DNA from: Ruminococcus sp.
GTDB taxonomy: Bacteria; Bacillota; Clostridia; Oscillospirales; Ruminococcaceae
Reading direction: 5' to 3'
Assembly (NCBI GenBank): GCA_017622925.1
Contig: JAGAQC010000002.1
Coordinates: 22,816 to 86,815, forward strand
Length of the DNA: 64,000 nucleotides
Made by a program: the position numbers and the translations under genes
Notes under the pieces: generated by a model
Database searches by the model: none
Seen by the model: only the letters and a program-made list of their open reading frames with translations
Told to the model about the DNA's origin: nothing
Part shown: one piece after another, positions 26,272 to 35,451 of the stretch
How the letters are laid out: the number at the start of each line of letters is the position of its first letter
Position numbering within the stretch: the first letter of the stretch is position 1

Positions 26272-28526
26272 ATGAAAAATCCTCTTAATAAAAGAATTTT
26301 CAGGGCAATAAAGGGTGAAGCAGGGAAATACATGGTTATTTTTCTGTTCATGGCTGCTCTTGTGGGAATTGTCTCGGGATTTCTTATTGCAGGCGAAAGT
26401 CTGAAAACCTCTTACGATGAGAGCTTTGAGAAGTACAATGTTGAGGACGGAAACTTTGAGCTTGCTGCAAAAGCCGATGATGACGTTATAAGTGCGATAG
26501 AAAAGGAAAATGTAAAGCTTTACGAAAATTTTTACGTTGAAGAAAATACGGACGGCTTTGACAGTACGCTGCGTATTTTTCCGACAGAATGGACGTAAAC
26601 AAGGAGTGTCTTTTAAGCGGTGAAATGCCGTCGGCGGAAAACGAAATTGCTTTAGACCGTTTGTATGCAAAGAATAACGATCTGTATGTGGGTGACACAT
26701 TCAGTGTTGCCGGAAAATCTCTGAAAGTAACGGGAATAGTTGCTTTGCCGGACTATTCCTCACTGTTTCAAAACAATACGGATTTTATGTTTGACAGCAT
26801 AAAATTCGGCGTTGCAGTTATGACCGACGACGGCTTTGCGGACATGGGGGAGAGCCACATTCATTACAGCTATTCATGGAAATATGATACGCCGCCTGAC
26901 GACCCGAACGGCAAGGAAGCCAAGGATACGGCTGAGGATTTTATGAGAACGGTAAGTGAAAATGCTCCTTTGACTAATTTTATTCCACGCTGTTCTTCAA
27001 ATGCGATAAAATTTGCAGGGGAAGATTTAGGCGGAGACAGGACGATGGTTCTTACGCTGATGTATATATTGATAGTGATAATCGCTTTTGTTTTCGCAAT
27101 AACAACAAGCAACACTATCAACCGTGAGGCAAATGTCATAGGAACGCTAAGGGCGTCGGGATATACCAAGGCGGAACTTATACGTCACTATATGACGCCG
27201 CCGTTAATTGTACTGCTTGTGGCTGCGATCGTTGGAAATATTCTCGGCTACACGTTCTTTAAAAATCTTATGGCAGATCAATATCTTGGAAGCTACAGTC
27301 TGACCTCCTACGAAACCCTGTGGAATGCAAATGCCTTTATTGAAACGACTATTGTGCCAATAGTGATAATGGCTGCGATCAATTTCATTATGCTGGTAAG
27401 GGCATTCAGTCTTTCACCACTGAAATTTATCAGACGTGATCTGAAAAGGCATCAGAAGAAAAAAGCCTTTAAGCTGAACACGAAAATAGGGATAATGACA
27501 CGTTTCAAGCTGAGAGTTATCTTTCAGAATATCCCGAACTACATAACTATTTTCATTGGTATTCTGTTTGCGGGAATTATACTTGTTTTCGGGACAATGT
27601 TCGTGCCTCTCCTTGATTACGTTGAGGAGGAGACTCTTAACAATATGATCGCAGCTCACCAGTATATTCTGAAAATGCCCGTCGATACGGAAACAGACGG
27701 CGCTGAAAAATACTGTATGGGTAGCCTTAAAACAACAGGAGACAGCTTCACCGAAAATATCTCAGTGTACGGAATATCGGAGAACAGCAGATATATCGAC
27801 GCCGATCTCGGCGGTGGAAAGGTATATATTTCAAGCGCCTATTCAGATAAGTACAGCCTGAAAAGGGGAGATACCTTTACGATGAAGGAGGAGTTCGGAG
27901 ACAAGACTCATCTGTTGAATGTTGACGGGATATACGATAATCCCACGACTCTTGCAGTTTTTATGAGCAGAGACAAGTTCAATGAGATGTTCGGAAACGA
28001 AAGCGATTATTTCAGCGGATATTTGTCGGACAGCGTTATCGAGGATATTGACGAAAGCCTGATAGCAGCCGAGATCACAGAGGACGATTACACGAAATCA
28101 TCTCGTCAATTGAAGCAGTCTATGGGTAACATGATGGTTATATTTTGGATTTTGGGCGTTGCAGTATTCATGCTTGTGATCTATCTGCTTGCCAAGATCA
28201 TCATAGAAAAAAATTCCCAGTCAATTTCCATGACAAAAATTCTCGGCTACAACAAAAAAGAAATTGATCGTATATATATCCACACAACAAGTATAGTTAC
28301 GATTATTTCTCTGATAGCAAGTCTGCCTGTTATAAATGTGTCGCTGAATCGGATATGGCATATGATGATGTTGGAATATACAGGCTGGATACCATGCGTT
28401 ATTCAGTGGACGGTATACCTGAGAGTTGTCGTTATCGGCATTATCACATATGCTGTAGTAGCATTGCTGCTTATGAGACAGACAAATAAAGTTCCATTAG
28501 CTGATGCGCTGAAAAATGCGGAATAA
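26272..28526 (+). pseudogene. FtsX-type ABC permease interrupted by a one-base frameshift
   Basis: Two overlapping frames (26272-26598 and 26589-28526) together encode one permease of about 751 residues. The first ends LRIFPTEWT just after a run of five T (26576-26580). Adding one T would continue as LRIFSDRMDVNKECLL into the second frame, so a single-base deletion in the T-run explains the break. The N-terminal anchor helix (about 20-42), the first three-helix FtsX domain (from about 26590+460) and the second C-terminal one are all present. It is either an inactivated gene, a phase-variable switch at a homopolymer, or a sequencing error. The start follows AAGGAGG. Confidence 0.8.
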
Positions 28527-28538
28527 TATTCATATGAA

Positions 28539-28580
28539 AAAAGTCGTCTTATGGTTTTTGAAAACTCAAAGACGACTTTT
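28539..28580. terminator. Bidirectional terminator between the FtsX permease and the Na+/solute symporter
   Basis: AAAAGTCGTCTT and AGACGACTTTT arms around a 19-base loop, with T-runs on both strands. It serves the convergent genes on each side. Confidence 0.85.
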
Positions 28581-28584
28581 GTTT

Positions 28585-30174
28585 TTATTCTTTTATTGCA
28601 AGACTGCTGAACGCATCGTTTACGACCTTTTCATCGGGAGCTTTTGTAAAGCTGCTGACGATCGGCACGACAAGGAGCGAAACGATCATTGCAAACGCTC
28701 CGGCATTGATAGGAGAGAGCAGATTCAGCGGACAATTGAGGTCTATAACTGCCTGTTTTATACCGTCAAATGCAGATATTCCGAAGCTGAACAGAGTCAT
28801 ATGGATAACCGTTATACCGATACCCGTGCAAAGGCTTGCCCATACTGCCGCAGGTGATGCTTTTTTGAGGAAAAGTCCATATAGGAACGGACCGAGGAAA
28901 GCTCCCGACAAAGCTCCCCATGAATAAGACATAAGGGTAGAAATGGACGCGTTCTTATTGCATGCGATTATTACCGATATTACGAGGAAAACAGCAATAA
29001 ATACACGTATGCAGAGCATTTGCTTCTTATCGTCGAAATTTTTTACCCTCGGCTTGATAAGGTCGTTTGTCAGCGTAGAGCTTGATGTCAGAACCAATGA
29101 CGACAATGTCGATAATGACGCTGACAGTACCAAAACTACGATAAGTCCAATAAGCATATTGGGCAGAGCCTGCTGTATAAGCGCAGGTACCATAGTATCG
29201 AATACAGGCTTGCCGTTTGCGACTTCAATAAGAGTTTTGTCCGTAGTATTCGGGTCGAGAGTGCAGTACAGACGTACAAATCCGCCCATAAAGTATGAAC
29301 CGCCCGCTACTACTATCGCAAAGAATGTGGAGATCACAGCTCCCTTTTTTATTGCGGCGTCGTCCTTGATAGCGTAGAATTTCTGCACCATCTGAGGAAG
29401 TCCCCACGTTCCGAGAGAAGTCAACAGAACAACTCCGAGGAGGTTCAGCGGATCGGGTCCGAAAAGCGAACCGAGAGTATTTGCAGGCGTACTGCTGTCG
29501 GAAATACCGTTCAGAGCGTCTACAGCAGCGGAAAATCCGTCTTTTTTCTGAACCGTAAGCGCAACTACAGTGGCGATTCCGATAAGCATGATTATTCCCT
29601 GAAAGAAATCGTTGAGGGCTGTTGCTTTGTATCCGCCCAAGGTTACGTATATAGCCGAAAGTAACGCCATAAGTACAATGATTATCGTTCCGCCGTTTTT
29701 GCCTAAATCGAATACCATTCCGAAAAGTCTTGACAGTCCGTTGTATACCGAAGCTGTATAGGGAATGAGAAAAATGAACACGATAAGCGCAGCGGCGGTT
29801 TTAAGAGCCTTTGAATCGAAACGTTTTTCAAAGTATTCGGGCATGGTTTTTGCGCCGAGATGCTTTGTCATAAGGCGAGTTCTGCGACCTATCAGGAAAA
29901 ACGGGATAAGACTGCCGATTATAGCGTTGCCTATTCCGACCCACGTTGCGGAAATACCGTAGCTCCAGCCGAATTGTCCTGCATAGCCGATAAATACAAC
30001 AGCCGAGAAATAAGTCGTACCATAAGAGAAAGCGGTAAGCCATGAGCCTACGTTTCGTCCGCCCAGCATGAAATCGTTTGTTGACTTTGTGCGTTTAGAG
30101 GTATAAAAACCGATACCGATCATTACTGCAACATATATGCCCAGTATTACAAAGGTTGCGGCTTTGGAACCCAT
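28585..30174 (-). CDS. Sodium:solute symporter (SSS family)
   Basis: This 529-residue protein has about 13 hydrophobic segments and SSS family blocks: the GGRNVGSWLTAFSYGTTYFS region near residue 35, GYAGQFGWSYG, and the helix VTLGGYKATALNDFFQGIIM near 175. Members import proline, pantothenate, sugars or other small solutes with Na+. The substrate is not predictable here. I placed the start at the ATG at 30174, 6 codons inside the longest frame, because AAAGGAC lies just upstream of it. Confidence 0.9.
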   Translation of the reverse strand: MGSKAATFVILGIYVAVMIGIGFYTSKRTKSTNDFMLGGRNVGSWLTAFSYGTTYFSAVVFIGYAGQFGWSYGISATWVGIGNAIIGSLIPFFLIGRRTRLMTKHLGAKTMPEYFEKRFDSKALKTAAALIVFIFLIPYTASVYNGLSRLFGMVFDLGKNGGTIIIVLMALLSAIYVTLGGYKATALNDFFQGIIMLIGIATVVALTVQKKDGFSAAVDALNGISDSSTPANTLGSLFGPDPLNLLGVVLLTSLGTWGLPQMVQKFYAIKDDAAIKKGAVISTFFAIVVAGGSYFMGGFVRLYCTLDPNTTDKTLIEVANGKPVFDTMVPALIQQALPNMLIGLIVVLVLSASLSTLSSLVLTSSSTLTNDLIKPRVKNFDDKKQMLCIRVFIAVFLVISVIIACNKNASISTLMSYSWGALSGAFLGPFLYGLFLKKASPAAVWASLCTGIGITVIHMTLFSFGISAFDGIKQAVIDLNCPLNLLSPINAGAFAMIVSLLVVPIVSSFTKAPDEKVVNDAFSSLAIKE

Positions 30175-30198
30175 ATCATCACGTCCTTTCAAATATGT

Positions 30199-30269
30199 AA
30201 AGCTTGAAAGCTTTAAATTAATAAAGTGAACACTTGTAATACTATACCATATTTTTCAATAAATGTCAA
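30199..30269 (-). promoter_or_regulatory. Promoter and operator-like palindromes of the Na+/solute symporter gene
   Basis: Reading leftward, TTGACA (30269-30264), a 17-base spacer and TATAGT (30246-30241). Just downstream lie two perfect palindromes: AAGTG-AA-CACTT (30224-30235), over the likely transcription start, and AAAGCTT-GA-AAGCTTT (30199-30214) in the leader. Both are placed to act as repressor sites. The regulator is not in the immediate neighbourhood. Confidence 0.6.
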
Positions 30270-30323
30270 GAGTTTTTTGAAATTTTTTCATGAAGTTTGA
30301 GATTATTAACTTTTTTAACGCGA

Positions 30324-30803
30324 TTATCGCTCCGACATATATTTCTGTATTTCATCGGAGGTCAGTTTTCTTATTTGCGTATTTGCATATTCCTTATATT
30401 TTTCAACAATAAAAACAGGTTTCATATCTTTGCAAGTTTTATCATTGTTCTTTTTCAGATATAACTGCAAGTCATCATTATCGGCAAAGATTTTGTATGA
30501 AAGCCTGCCGTTTTTACTTTTTAGCTCATAAATGCCGCACGGTTTTTTCATGCTGTGATCGGCGGTACGCAAATACATTTTTGCAATTTCTAACGACTTA
30601 AAAGGAAAATTCCAACGCTGCAAGCCACGCTTAGGGTCATGTTCAATGCAAATGCACCGACCGCAAGTTCCGCAAATGTACTGCGTATGATTTTCTAAAC
30701 ACTCCATTGGATTTAATAGCGGTGTTATTCTATTTTCATCAATATAACATTCCGTACACATTTCAACTTCACTTCCTCCGTAACTTCTGATTTGTACAGT
30801 CAT
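30324..30803 (-). CDS. Conserved small protein with a Cys-rich zinc-ribbon-like N-terminus
   Basis: I do not know the function of this 159-residue protein. The N-terminal 55 residues contain MCTECY and later ICGTCGRCICIEHD, a set of Cys pairs that could bind zinc. The rest is a mixed alpha/beta segment with a basic, Lys-rich second half (LYLKKNNDKTCKD). The start is uncertain: the ATG at 30803 has a weak site, while an internal ATG at 30761 lies 13 bases after a strong GGAGGA. The gene is alone between two same-strand neighbours. Confidence 0.6.
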   Translation of the reverse strand: MTVQIRSYGGSEVEMCTECYIDENRITPLLNPMECLENHTQYICGTCGRCICIEHDPKRGLQRWNFPFKSLEIAKMYLRTADHSMKKPCGIYELKSKNGRLSYKIFADNDDLQLYLKKNNDKTCKDMKPVFIVEKYKEYANTQIRKLTSDEIQKYMSER

Positions 30804-30902
30804 ATTATTCCAAAAAACTCAAAAAATCAAAATGAGGTATTTGCAAAACAAAACTTTTGAACATATTGGGTCAAGTTTTTATGATTTGCAAACTGAAATT
30901 TT

Positions 30903-31109
30903 TCAATTGATCTTATTAAAAGTGACCGTCTTTTCCTTTAAGGATATTTTCCCTACTTGATAGCCGTATTCTTCAAGTTCCTTTTTGTAATTCAGAAAAG
31001 AGTGGTCTATTGGTATACCTGCAATATTTTGTATTTCTTCAAATGTCAGCTTAAAAGATAAACTTCCGTTACTCTGCACATATTCCCACAAAGAGCTGTA
31101 TTTACTCAT
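30903..31109 (-). CDS. Small conserved protein (DUF7662-like)
   Basis: This 68-residue protein begins SKYSSLWEYVQSNGSLSFKL and continues with an EEIQNIAGIPIDHSFL segment. This resembles a small widespread domain often called DUF7662, sometimes seen fused to other enzymes. Function is unknown. GGAGGAA precedes the ATG at the proper distance. It lies 27 bases downstream of the alpha/beta hydrolase gene, probably in the same transcript. Confidence 0.65.
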   Translation of the reverse strand: MSKYSSLWEYVQSNGSLSFKLTFEEIQNIAGIPIDHSFLNYKKELEEYGYQVGKISLKEKTVTFNKIN

Positions 31110-31136
31110 ACGTTTTATTCCTCCGCAAATTCTAAG

Positions 31137-31862
31137 TTATTTAGCCATACTGCAAATTATCTCATTAAATTTTTTTGCAAATATAGGCGGTATATTATGC
31201 GCGGCTTTTTCCCATATTTCATATTTGCAGTGAGAATTCAGTTCAGACATTTTCTTAACACTGTCCTTGACCTCCTGTTGCTCTTTTCCGCCGGCTAATG
31301 CAATGATCGGTACAGAAACTTCCGAAAAGGCAGGAACGCTGTCAAACGTTATCTTGTTATCGACCGAATTTCGTATGGTTTCAAGTTTAACATTCTGCAT
31401 TTGTTCGGCAAATTCCTTTCTTTGCTTAGAGGGAAGTCCGTTTATCATTCCGATAAGGTGACAAAGCCACTTTTTCTTAAATGAAGCAAATTGATTTTCG
31501 TTTATACGCAATACTTCCTGTATTTTTGCATTTTCCTTATTGAGCCATGGGCTTACAATTATTGCAGCATAGAATAGTTTCTCATGCTCGGATAATAATT
31601 TAAAAGCAAGTTGTCCGCCCAAGGAAAAGCCGACCAGCAGTACTTTTTTATCAAGCTTTTTTATGTAGTCCGCAAGCTCGCTGACGCATGCGTCCGTGTC
31701 AAAGGTTCTGTGCGCTTCATCGCCAAATCCCATGATGTGTGGTACGATAATATGGTATCTGTCGGAAAGAACGTACTGCCGCCCATAGCTATGGACAAAG
31801 TTCGCACCGTGAAGCATTACGATTATGCTGTCATTTTCCTTTCCATATTCTTCGGTTTTCAT
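31137..31862 (-). CDS. Alpha/beta-hydrolase fold protein
   Basis: This 241-residue protein has the oxyanion-region motif MLHGANFVHSYG near residue 18 and the nucleophile elbow LVGFSLGGQLAF (Ser near residue 99). The late catalytic His is in EKAAHNIPP near 223, and a probable acid residue lies in the ALAGGKEQQEVKD strand turn near 197. It is a cytoplasmic esterase, lipase or related hydrolase with unknown substrate. AAGGAAA precedes the ATG. It heads a small leftward unit with the DUF7662-like gene. Confidence 0.85.
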   Translation of the reverse strand: MKTEEYGKENDSIIVMLHGANFVHSYGRQYVLSDRYHIIVPHIMGFGDEAHRTFDTDACVSELADYIKKLDKKVLLVGFSLGGQLAFKLLSEHEKLFYAAIIVSPWLNKENAKIQEVLRINENQFASFKKKWLCHLIGMINGLPSKQRKEFAEQMQNVKLETIRNSVDNKITFDSVPAFSEVSVPIIALAGGKEQQEVKDSVKKMSELNSHCKYEIWEKAAHNIPPIFAKKFNEIICSMAK

Positions 31863-31989
31863 TGAATTTCCTTCTTTCGTAAAGATCGGTTCGATATAAC
31901 GACAAGTATATTATACCATATGCTCCTTGAAAGTGTCAACACTGAATATAAATTGCGATCTATCATATAATAATACCGAGGTGATAGAA

Positions 31990-32262
31990 GTGGCAAAACA
32001 AGGAATGAAAAGACCCGAAACTCATACTCAGCCGAAGAATAACGGGCTGACCGTACCTGAGATCCAAGGTAAAGCTAAGTCGGGAAAGGTTCATGCAGAT
32101 CCGATAATCGCAGGAACTTCAAGCGCAGCTCAGAAAGTATGGCATAACAAATCATATTCACAGGAAATACCAATATCTTCTGCATATTCGACAATTGACA
32201 GCGATCTTGCACGGGATAATCTGGAGAACGACATTCCCGAAGCGGATTTGCAGGATATATAG
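31990..32262 (+). CDS. Small conserved acidic protein of unknown function
   Basis: This 90-residue protein starts at GTG 31990 after GAGGTG. It begins AKQGMKRPETHTQPKNNGLT and ends in an acidic LARDNLENDIPEADLQDI tail. The composition (Pro, Gln, Asn, charged) suggests an extended or disordered chain. I believe similar small proteins occur in related Clostridia, but I cannot name a function. It has its own terminator and is divergent from the hydrolase gene. Confidence 0.6.
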   Translation: MAKQGMKRPETHTQPKNNGLTVPEIQGKAKSGKVHADPIIAGTSSAAQKVWHNKSYSQEIPISSAYSTIDSDLARDNLENDIPEADLQDI

Positions 32263-32267
32263 AAATT

Positions 32268-32299
32268 AAACGTCGTTTGCAGCGGTTCAAACGACGTTT
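32268..32299 (+). terminator. Rho-independent terminator of the small acidic protein gene
   Basis: AAACGTCGTTTG and CAAACGACGTTT form a perfect 12-bp stem with an 8-base loop. Confidence 0.8.
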
Positions 32300-32334
32300 T
32301 GTAATGGAGGGAAATAATGTCATATAGAAGTAAT

Positions 32335-32370
32335 GCCCGAAAGTAGTTTTTCAACTGCTTTCGGGCTTAT
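32335..32370. terminator. Second hairpin, probable terminator of the leftward VOC gene
   Basis: GCCCGAAAG-AG and CT-CTTTCGGGC form a long stem flanked by T-rich sequence on the right and A-rich sequence on the left. It can act for transcripts from either side. Confidence 0.65.
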
Positions 32371-32406
32371 TTTAATTATTTGTTTATTCGCATAAATCAG
32401 AATTTA

Positions 32407-32754
32407 TCATGCAGGTGTAGTCATTTCAATGTGATTACCTTCTGAGTCAATAAATTCAACGACCCAATTTTTTCCTATTTTAGTCAATGGAAAACAAATC
32501 TCTTTTCCTTTAATTTTTTCACTAAGAATATCAAAATTTTCCACACTAATACTCGGTAAACAGTTGCTTCCAAAAGTATGTTTCTCATTGGCATTCTTAT
32601 ATGCGAACAAACCAAATCGAAAATCGCTTATAGTAAATACACTATATATATCATCACGTTCTGTAACCGGCTGCTCAAAAAAATCTTCATAGAACTTTAT
32701 TGCTCTATCCATATCCTTTACACAGATATAAAGTGAACCAATATTACAATTCAT
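32407..32754 (-). CDS. Glyoxalase/VOC superfamily protein
   Basis: This 115-residue single-domain protein has the betaalphabetabetabeta VOC pattern: IGSLYICVKDMDRAIKFYED at the N-terminus and the closing VEFIDSEGNHIEM block. VOC proteins bind a metal and act as lyases, dioxygenases or antibiotic-binding proteins. The specific role is unknown. The C-terminal metal-ligand Glu in NHIEM is present. It has a clear promoter at 32821-32793 and GGAGGAA before the ATG. Confidence 0.85.
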   Translation of the reverse strand: MNCNIGSLYICVKDMDRAIKFYEDFFEQPVTERDDIYSVFTISDFRFGLFAYKNANEKHTFGSNCLPSISVENFDILSEKIKGKEICFPLTKIGKNWVVEFIDSEGNHIEMTTPA

Positions 32755-32792
32755 TTTCTATTCCTCCATAAATTCCGATTTATTTTACTAAT

Positions 32793-32821
32793 ATTATAAA
32801 TCAAAAAAACTGTTATGTCAA
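32793..32821 (-). promoter_or_regulatory. Promoter of the VOC gene
   Basis: Reading leftward, TTGACA (32821-32816), a 17-base spacer and TATAAT (32798-32793). Confidence 0.82.
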
Positions 32822-32827
32822 TAGAAA

Positions 32828-32868
32828 AGCCATAATATTTTTGACTTATAATCAAAAATATTATGGCT
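32828..32868 (-). terminator. Terminator of the GH44 gene
   Basis: AGCCATAATATTTTTGA and its exact complement form a 17-bp perfect stem with a 7-base loop. On the leftward strand it is followed by TTTTCT. Confidence 0.8.
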
Positions 32869-32949
32869 AAAAATTTCTATATGAGTCTCGACCTTATATG
32901 GGGAGGTTAGTTATTATATAAGAAATTGGAACGGCATTATTGAATGCGT

Positions 32950-35256
32950 TTATTTTGCAACAGCATCATACTCAGCCTGTGTCATTGGGAACTGAGTCTG
33001 CTGAATGAGTTTAGCGTCAACAGCCTGAATTGCGAGAGCATCAGATGTCTTAACGCCGTCGCCGTTGTCAATTACGTCAGCATTGAGAGCGCCCTGTTCG
33101 GAGAGACTATATTTATCGGGATTACCAAGTGACTGGAGAATAGCTGTAGAATCAGCGATAGTTACCTGACCGTCACAGTTTGCGTCGCCCATGAGAGTTT
33201 CGGGTTTAGTTGCGGCATACTCATATGTAAGCTGAATGCTCTTATAGGTTACATTGACAACATCGCCTTCCTCTTGTTTTTCAGAGGCATCCCACCATTT
33301 TTGCAATTCAACTTTTCCGTCGGCGATAGTACCTTCAACTGTTTCACCGTCATTGTCGAAAGTACCGTCGAAATCAACAGTTGCGGTAGAACCCGTTCCG
33401 AGCGAGAGCTGATATGACTTTGATGTCCAGAAATCAACGCCGTCCTTGTCTTTGGCATTTATGCAGACTGCACAGCCTGCCGAACCCCATGATGAGCCGA
33501 GTTCTGTGCTGACGTCAGCAGTTATCTTTATATTTTTGAGATGTTCCGCATCTTCAACGGGAATTACCACATAACCTTTGTCGTTTATATAGTCCTCGGG
33601 ATTATCAATAGTAACGGTTTCTTCAACTATAGCGTCGGGGTCGTAAACCGTCAAGCCGTCGAAGTCAGAGGCATCGTCCGTAACAATAACCATTGCTGCG
33701 GAAAGTGCAGGAAGCGTTACATTAACAGTGTTTTTATCAACGTTTTCGACAATATCAATAAGACGTATATCGCTTGAATCGCCTGATACAGCGTAAACAG
33801 CCGCAGCCTCATAGTTAGTGTCTGCATTAGCCATGGATATGCTTGCATTTTCTTCCTGTGTAAAGCTCTTGTTTGTAAGCATTACCGAAACAGTTCCCTT
33901 ATCAGCGCCGTTTATCGCAGCATAGGAGCTTGCAAGAGAAACATCGTCCGTCTTTGTGGGAACAAGCGTATCACCGAAAGAACCGCCGTTTCCGTCATAG
34001 TTTGTGTAGAGCTTTATTCCGGCATAAATGAACGGATTGCCCGACCAAAGAGTTGCAAAATACACGTTTGCGTCAGCGTAGCAGCCAAGAGCCTCAGCCT
34101 GTGCAATAGTACCGCTCAGGTCTTCACCGCCGAAATTATATTCGGTAATTCCTAATTTTGTTCCGGGGTAATATGTGTCGATAGAATTCTGAACAGTTGG
34201 CAGAATAGGCACGTTTTCCTGACACCACTGACCTATCCAGCTGTTTTCTACGAATCCCTTTTCGTACAGTGTGCGGACTGACTGAACTCTGTCCTCAGCG
34301 CCTACTCTTGAGGATTCGGAATAATAGTGTATATCAAGTACGTCCAGCAGACGAGTGCCTGTGGTTTCCTCAGCCTGTTTCATTCTGTCGAGATAATAGT
34401 CGAGATACCAGTGATAACCGCCTTGTGCTTTTATTGTTTCCCATTCGTCGCTGTTTTCGTCGTCAGCAAGGTGGTCATAAGCCGTGTAGCCGTAAAGTGC
34501 AGGTCCGAAAATCTCTGCGTTGGGGTCAAGCTTTTTGACAGCCGCTGCTGTTTCAATTGAAATATCGCTTAATTCCTGCACTCCGACAGGTTTAAGACGC
34601 ATTCGACTGTGAGTATGCGCCCATAAAGCAGGTTCGTTATCAAGGCTGTATCCCTGAATACCTGTTGCAGATTTGGAGTCGCCGAGCTTTCCTATAATGT
34701 AGTTTACATATTCGTCCATGTAAACCTTACCGTCAGTCAGATCGGGTTCTTCGTCAAAGGGCGCGTTTTTAGCGTACACGACTTGATTCCAACGATCGGA
34801 GGGAGCTTTTTCTTCCTCGGACACAGGACCGTCCTTATCGGCAGCGACATATCCTGCAAGTTGGAGCGTTGTCAGTTTATAGTCAATATCGTTCTTTTGG
34901 CTCATATCCGAAAGCACCTGAACGCAGTCTGCCGGTCTGTCCGATTTGGAGAGGTTATCATCGGAACTGTGTTTCCAGTCCGAGCCTGCGTTGGAAGCAT
35001 TATTTTCCCAGTTGTAAGCGGTCATTCTGTTACCGCCCTGACGAATCGAGTTTACGTTGAGGTCTTTCAGATACTTTTCATTGCCATACTGATTGACGCC
35101 GTAAATATACGGACTGATCTCCTTTGTTTCACCGCCGAGATCTACCGAAACATTCATATCGTATGAATTTCCTTCTGCGCTTGTGCCTGTGAACGGGACG
35201 CTTGCGGCAGCTATCATTGCGGCGAATGCAGCGGTGATAAACCTTCTTGTTTTCAT
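32950..35256 (-). CDS. Secreted GH44 beta-glucanase/xyloglucanase with C-terminal CBM-like and dockerin modules
   Basis: This 768-residue protein has a signal peptide (about 1-27, ending GTSAEG) and a GH44 catalytic domain (about 30-530). The GH44 acid/base motif GYSLDNEPALWAHTHS is at about residue 208 and the probable nucleophile in GITEYNFGGED near 371. A beta-rich module follows at about 545-690; in ruminococcal GH44 enzymes this place is held by CBM76, so that is a plausible guess. The protein ends in a type I dockerin (about 695-760, DANCDGQVTIADSTAILQS then NGDGVKTSDALAI). GH44 enzymes cut beta-1,4-glucans, xyloglucan and glucomannan. The dockerin implies docking to a scaffoldin; none lies in this window. 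Confidence 0.9.
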   Translation of the reverse strand: MKTRRFITAAFAAMIAAASVPFTGTSAEGNSYDMNVSVDLGGETKEISPYIYGVNQYGNEKYLKDLNVNSIRQGGNRMTAYNWENNASNAGSDWKHSSDDNLSKSDRPADCVQVLSDMSQKNDIDYKLTTLQLAGYVAADKDGPVSEEEKAPSDRWNQVVYAKNAPFDEEPDLTDGKVYMDEYVNYIIGKLGDSKSATGIQGYSLDNEPALWAHTHSRMRLKPVGVQELSDISIETAAAVKKLDPNAEIFGPALYGYTAYDHLADDENSDEWETIKAQGGYHWYLDYYLDRMKQAEETTGTRLLDVLDIHYYSESSRVGAEDRVQSVRTLYEKGFVENSWIGQWCQENVPILPTVQNSIDTYYPGTKLGITEYNFGGEDLSGTIAQAEALGCYADANVYFATLWSGNPFIYAGIKLYTNYDGNGGSFGDTLVPTKTDDVSLASSYAAINGADKGTVSVMLTNKSFTQEENASISMANADTNYEAAAVYAVSGDSSDIRLIDIVENVDKNTVNVTLPALSAAMVIVTDDASDFDGLTVYDPDAIVEETVTIDNPEDYINDKGYVVIPVEDAEHLKNIKITADVSTELGSSWGSAGCAVCINAKDKDGVDFWTSKSYQLSLGTGSTATVDFDGTFDNDGETVEGTIADGKVELQKWWDASEKQEEGDVVNVTYKSIQLTYEYAATKPETLMGDANCDGQVTIADSTAILQSLGNPDKYSLSEQGALNADVIDNGDGVKTSDALAIQAVDAKLIQQTQFPMTQAEYDAVAK

Positions 35257-35309
35257 AATAAGATACTCCCTTCAGACAACATAGGTTGCCTTTAATTTTC
35301 TGAGGTGCA

Positions 35310-35361
35310 GAAGATTATTTGTTCCGTCCGCATTCTGCACTCTCATTATGTTTTCATTATA
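35310..35361 (-). promoter_or_regulatory. -10 box and leader hairpin of the GH44 gene
   Basis: A TATAAT (35361-35356, leftward) with a poor -35 box precedes a leader in which GTGCAGAA and TTCTGCAC form an 8-bp hairpin (about 35310-35345). A weak -35 suggests activator dependence, fitting substrate-induced expression. Confidence 0.45.
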
Positions 35362-35451
35362 TCATAAAAAGCTTGAAAAATCCTTAATAATCTATTAAAA
35401 TTTTACAAATAATTTTTTTGCGGACTTTTTATACTTTCTGTTATTTTTATA

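Noticed and set aside
26572-26598. Programmed -1 frameshift producing a full-length FtsX permease
   Set aside because: The T5 run allows slippage, but the codons do not form a proper slippery heptamer and no downstream structure was seen. This family is not known to need frameshifting.
32317-32346. Nine-codon reading frame with a good GGAGGG site ending in the left arm of a hairpin, like an attenuator leader peptide
   Set aside because: No rightward gene follows to be attenuated; the next gene (VOC) is on the opposite strand.
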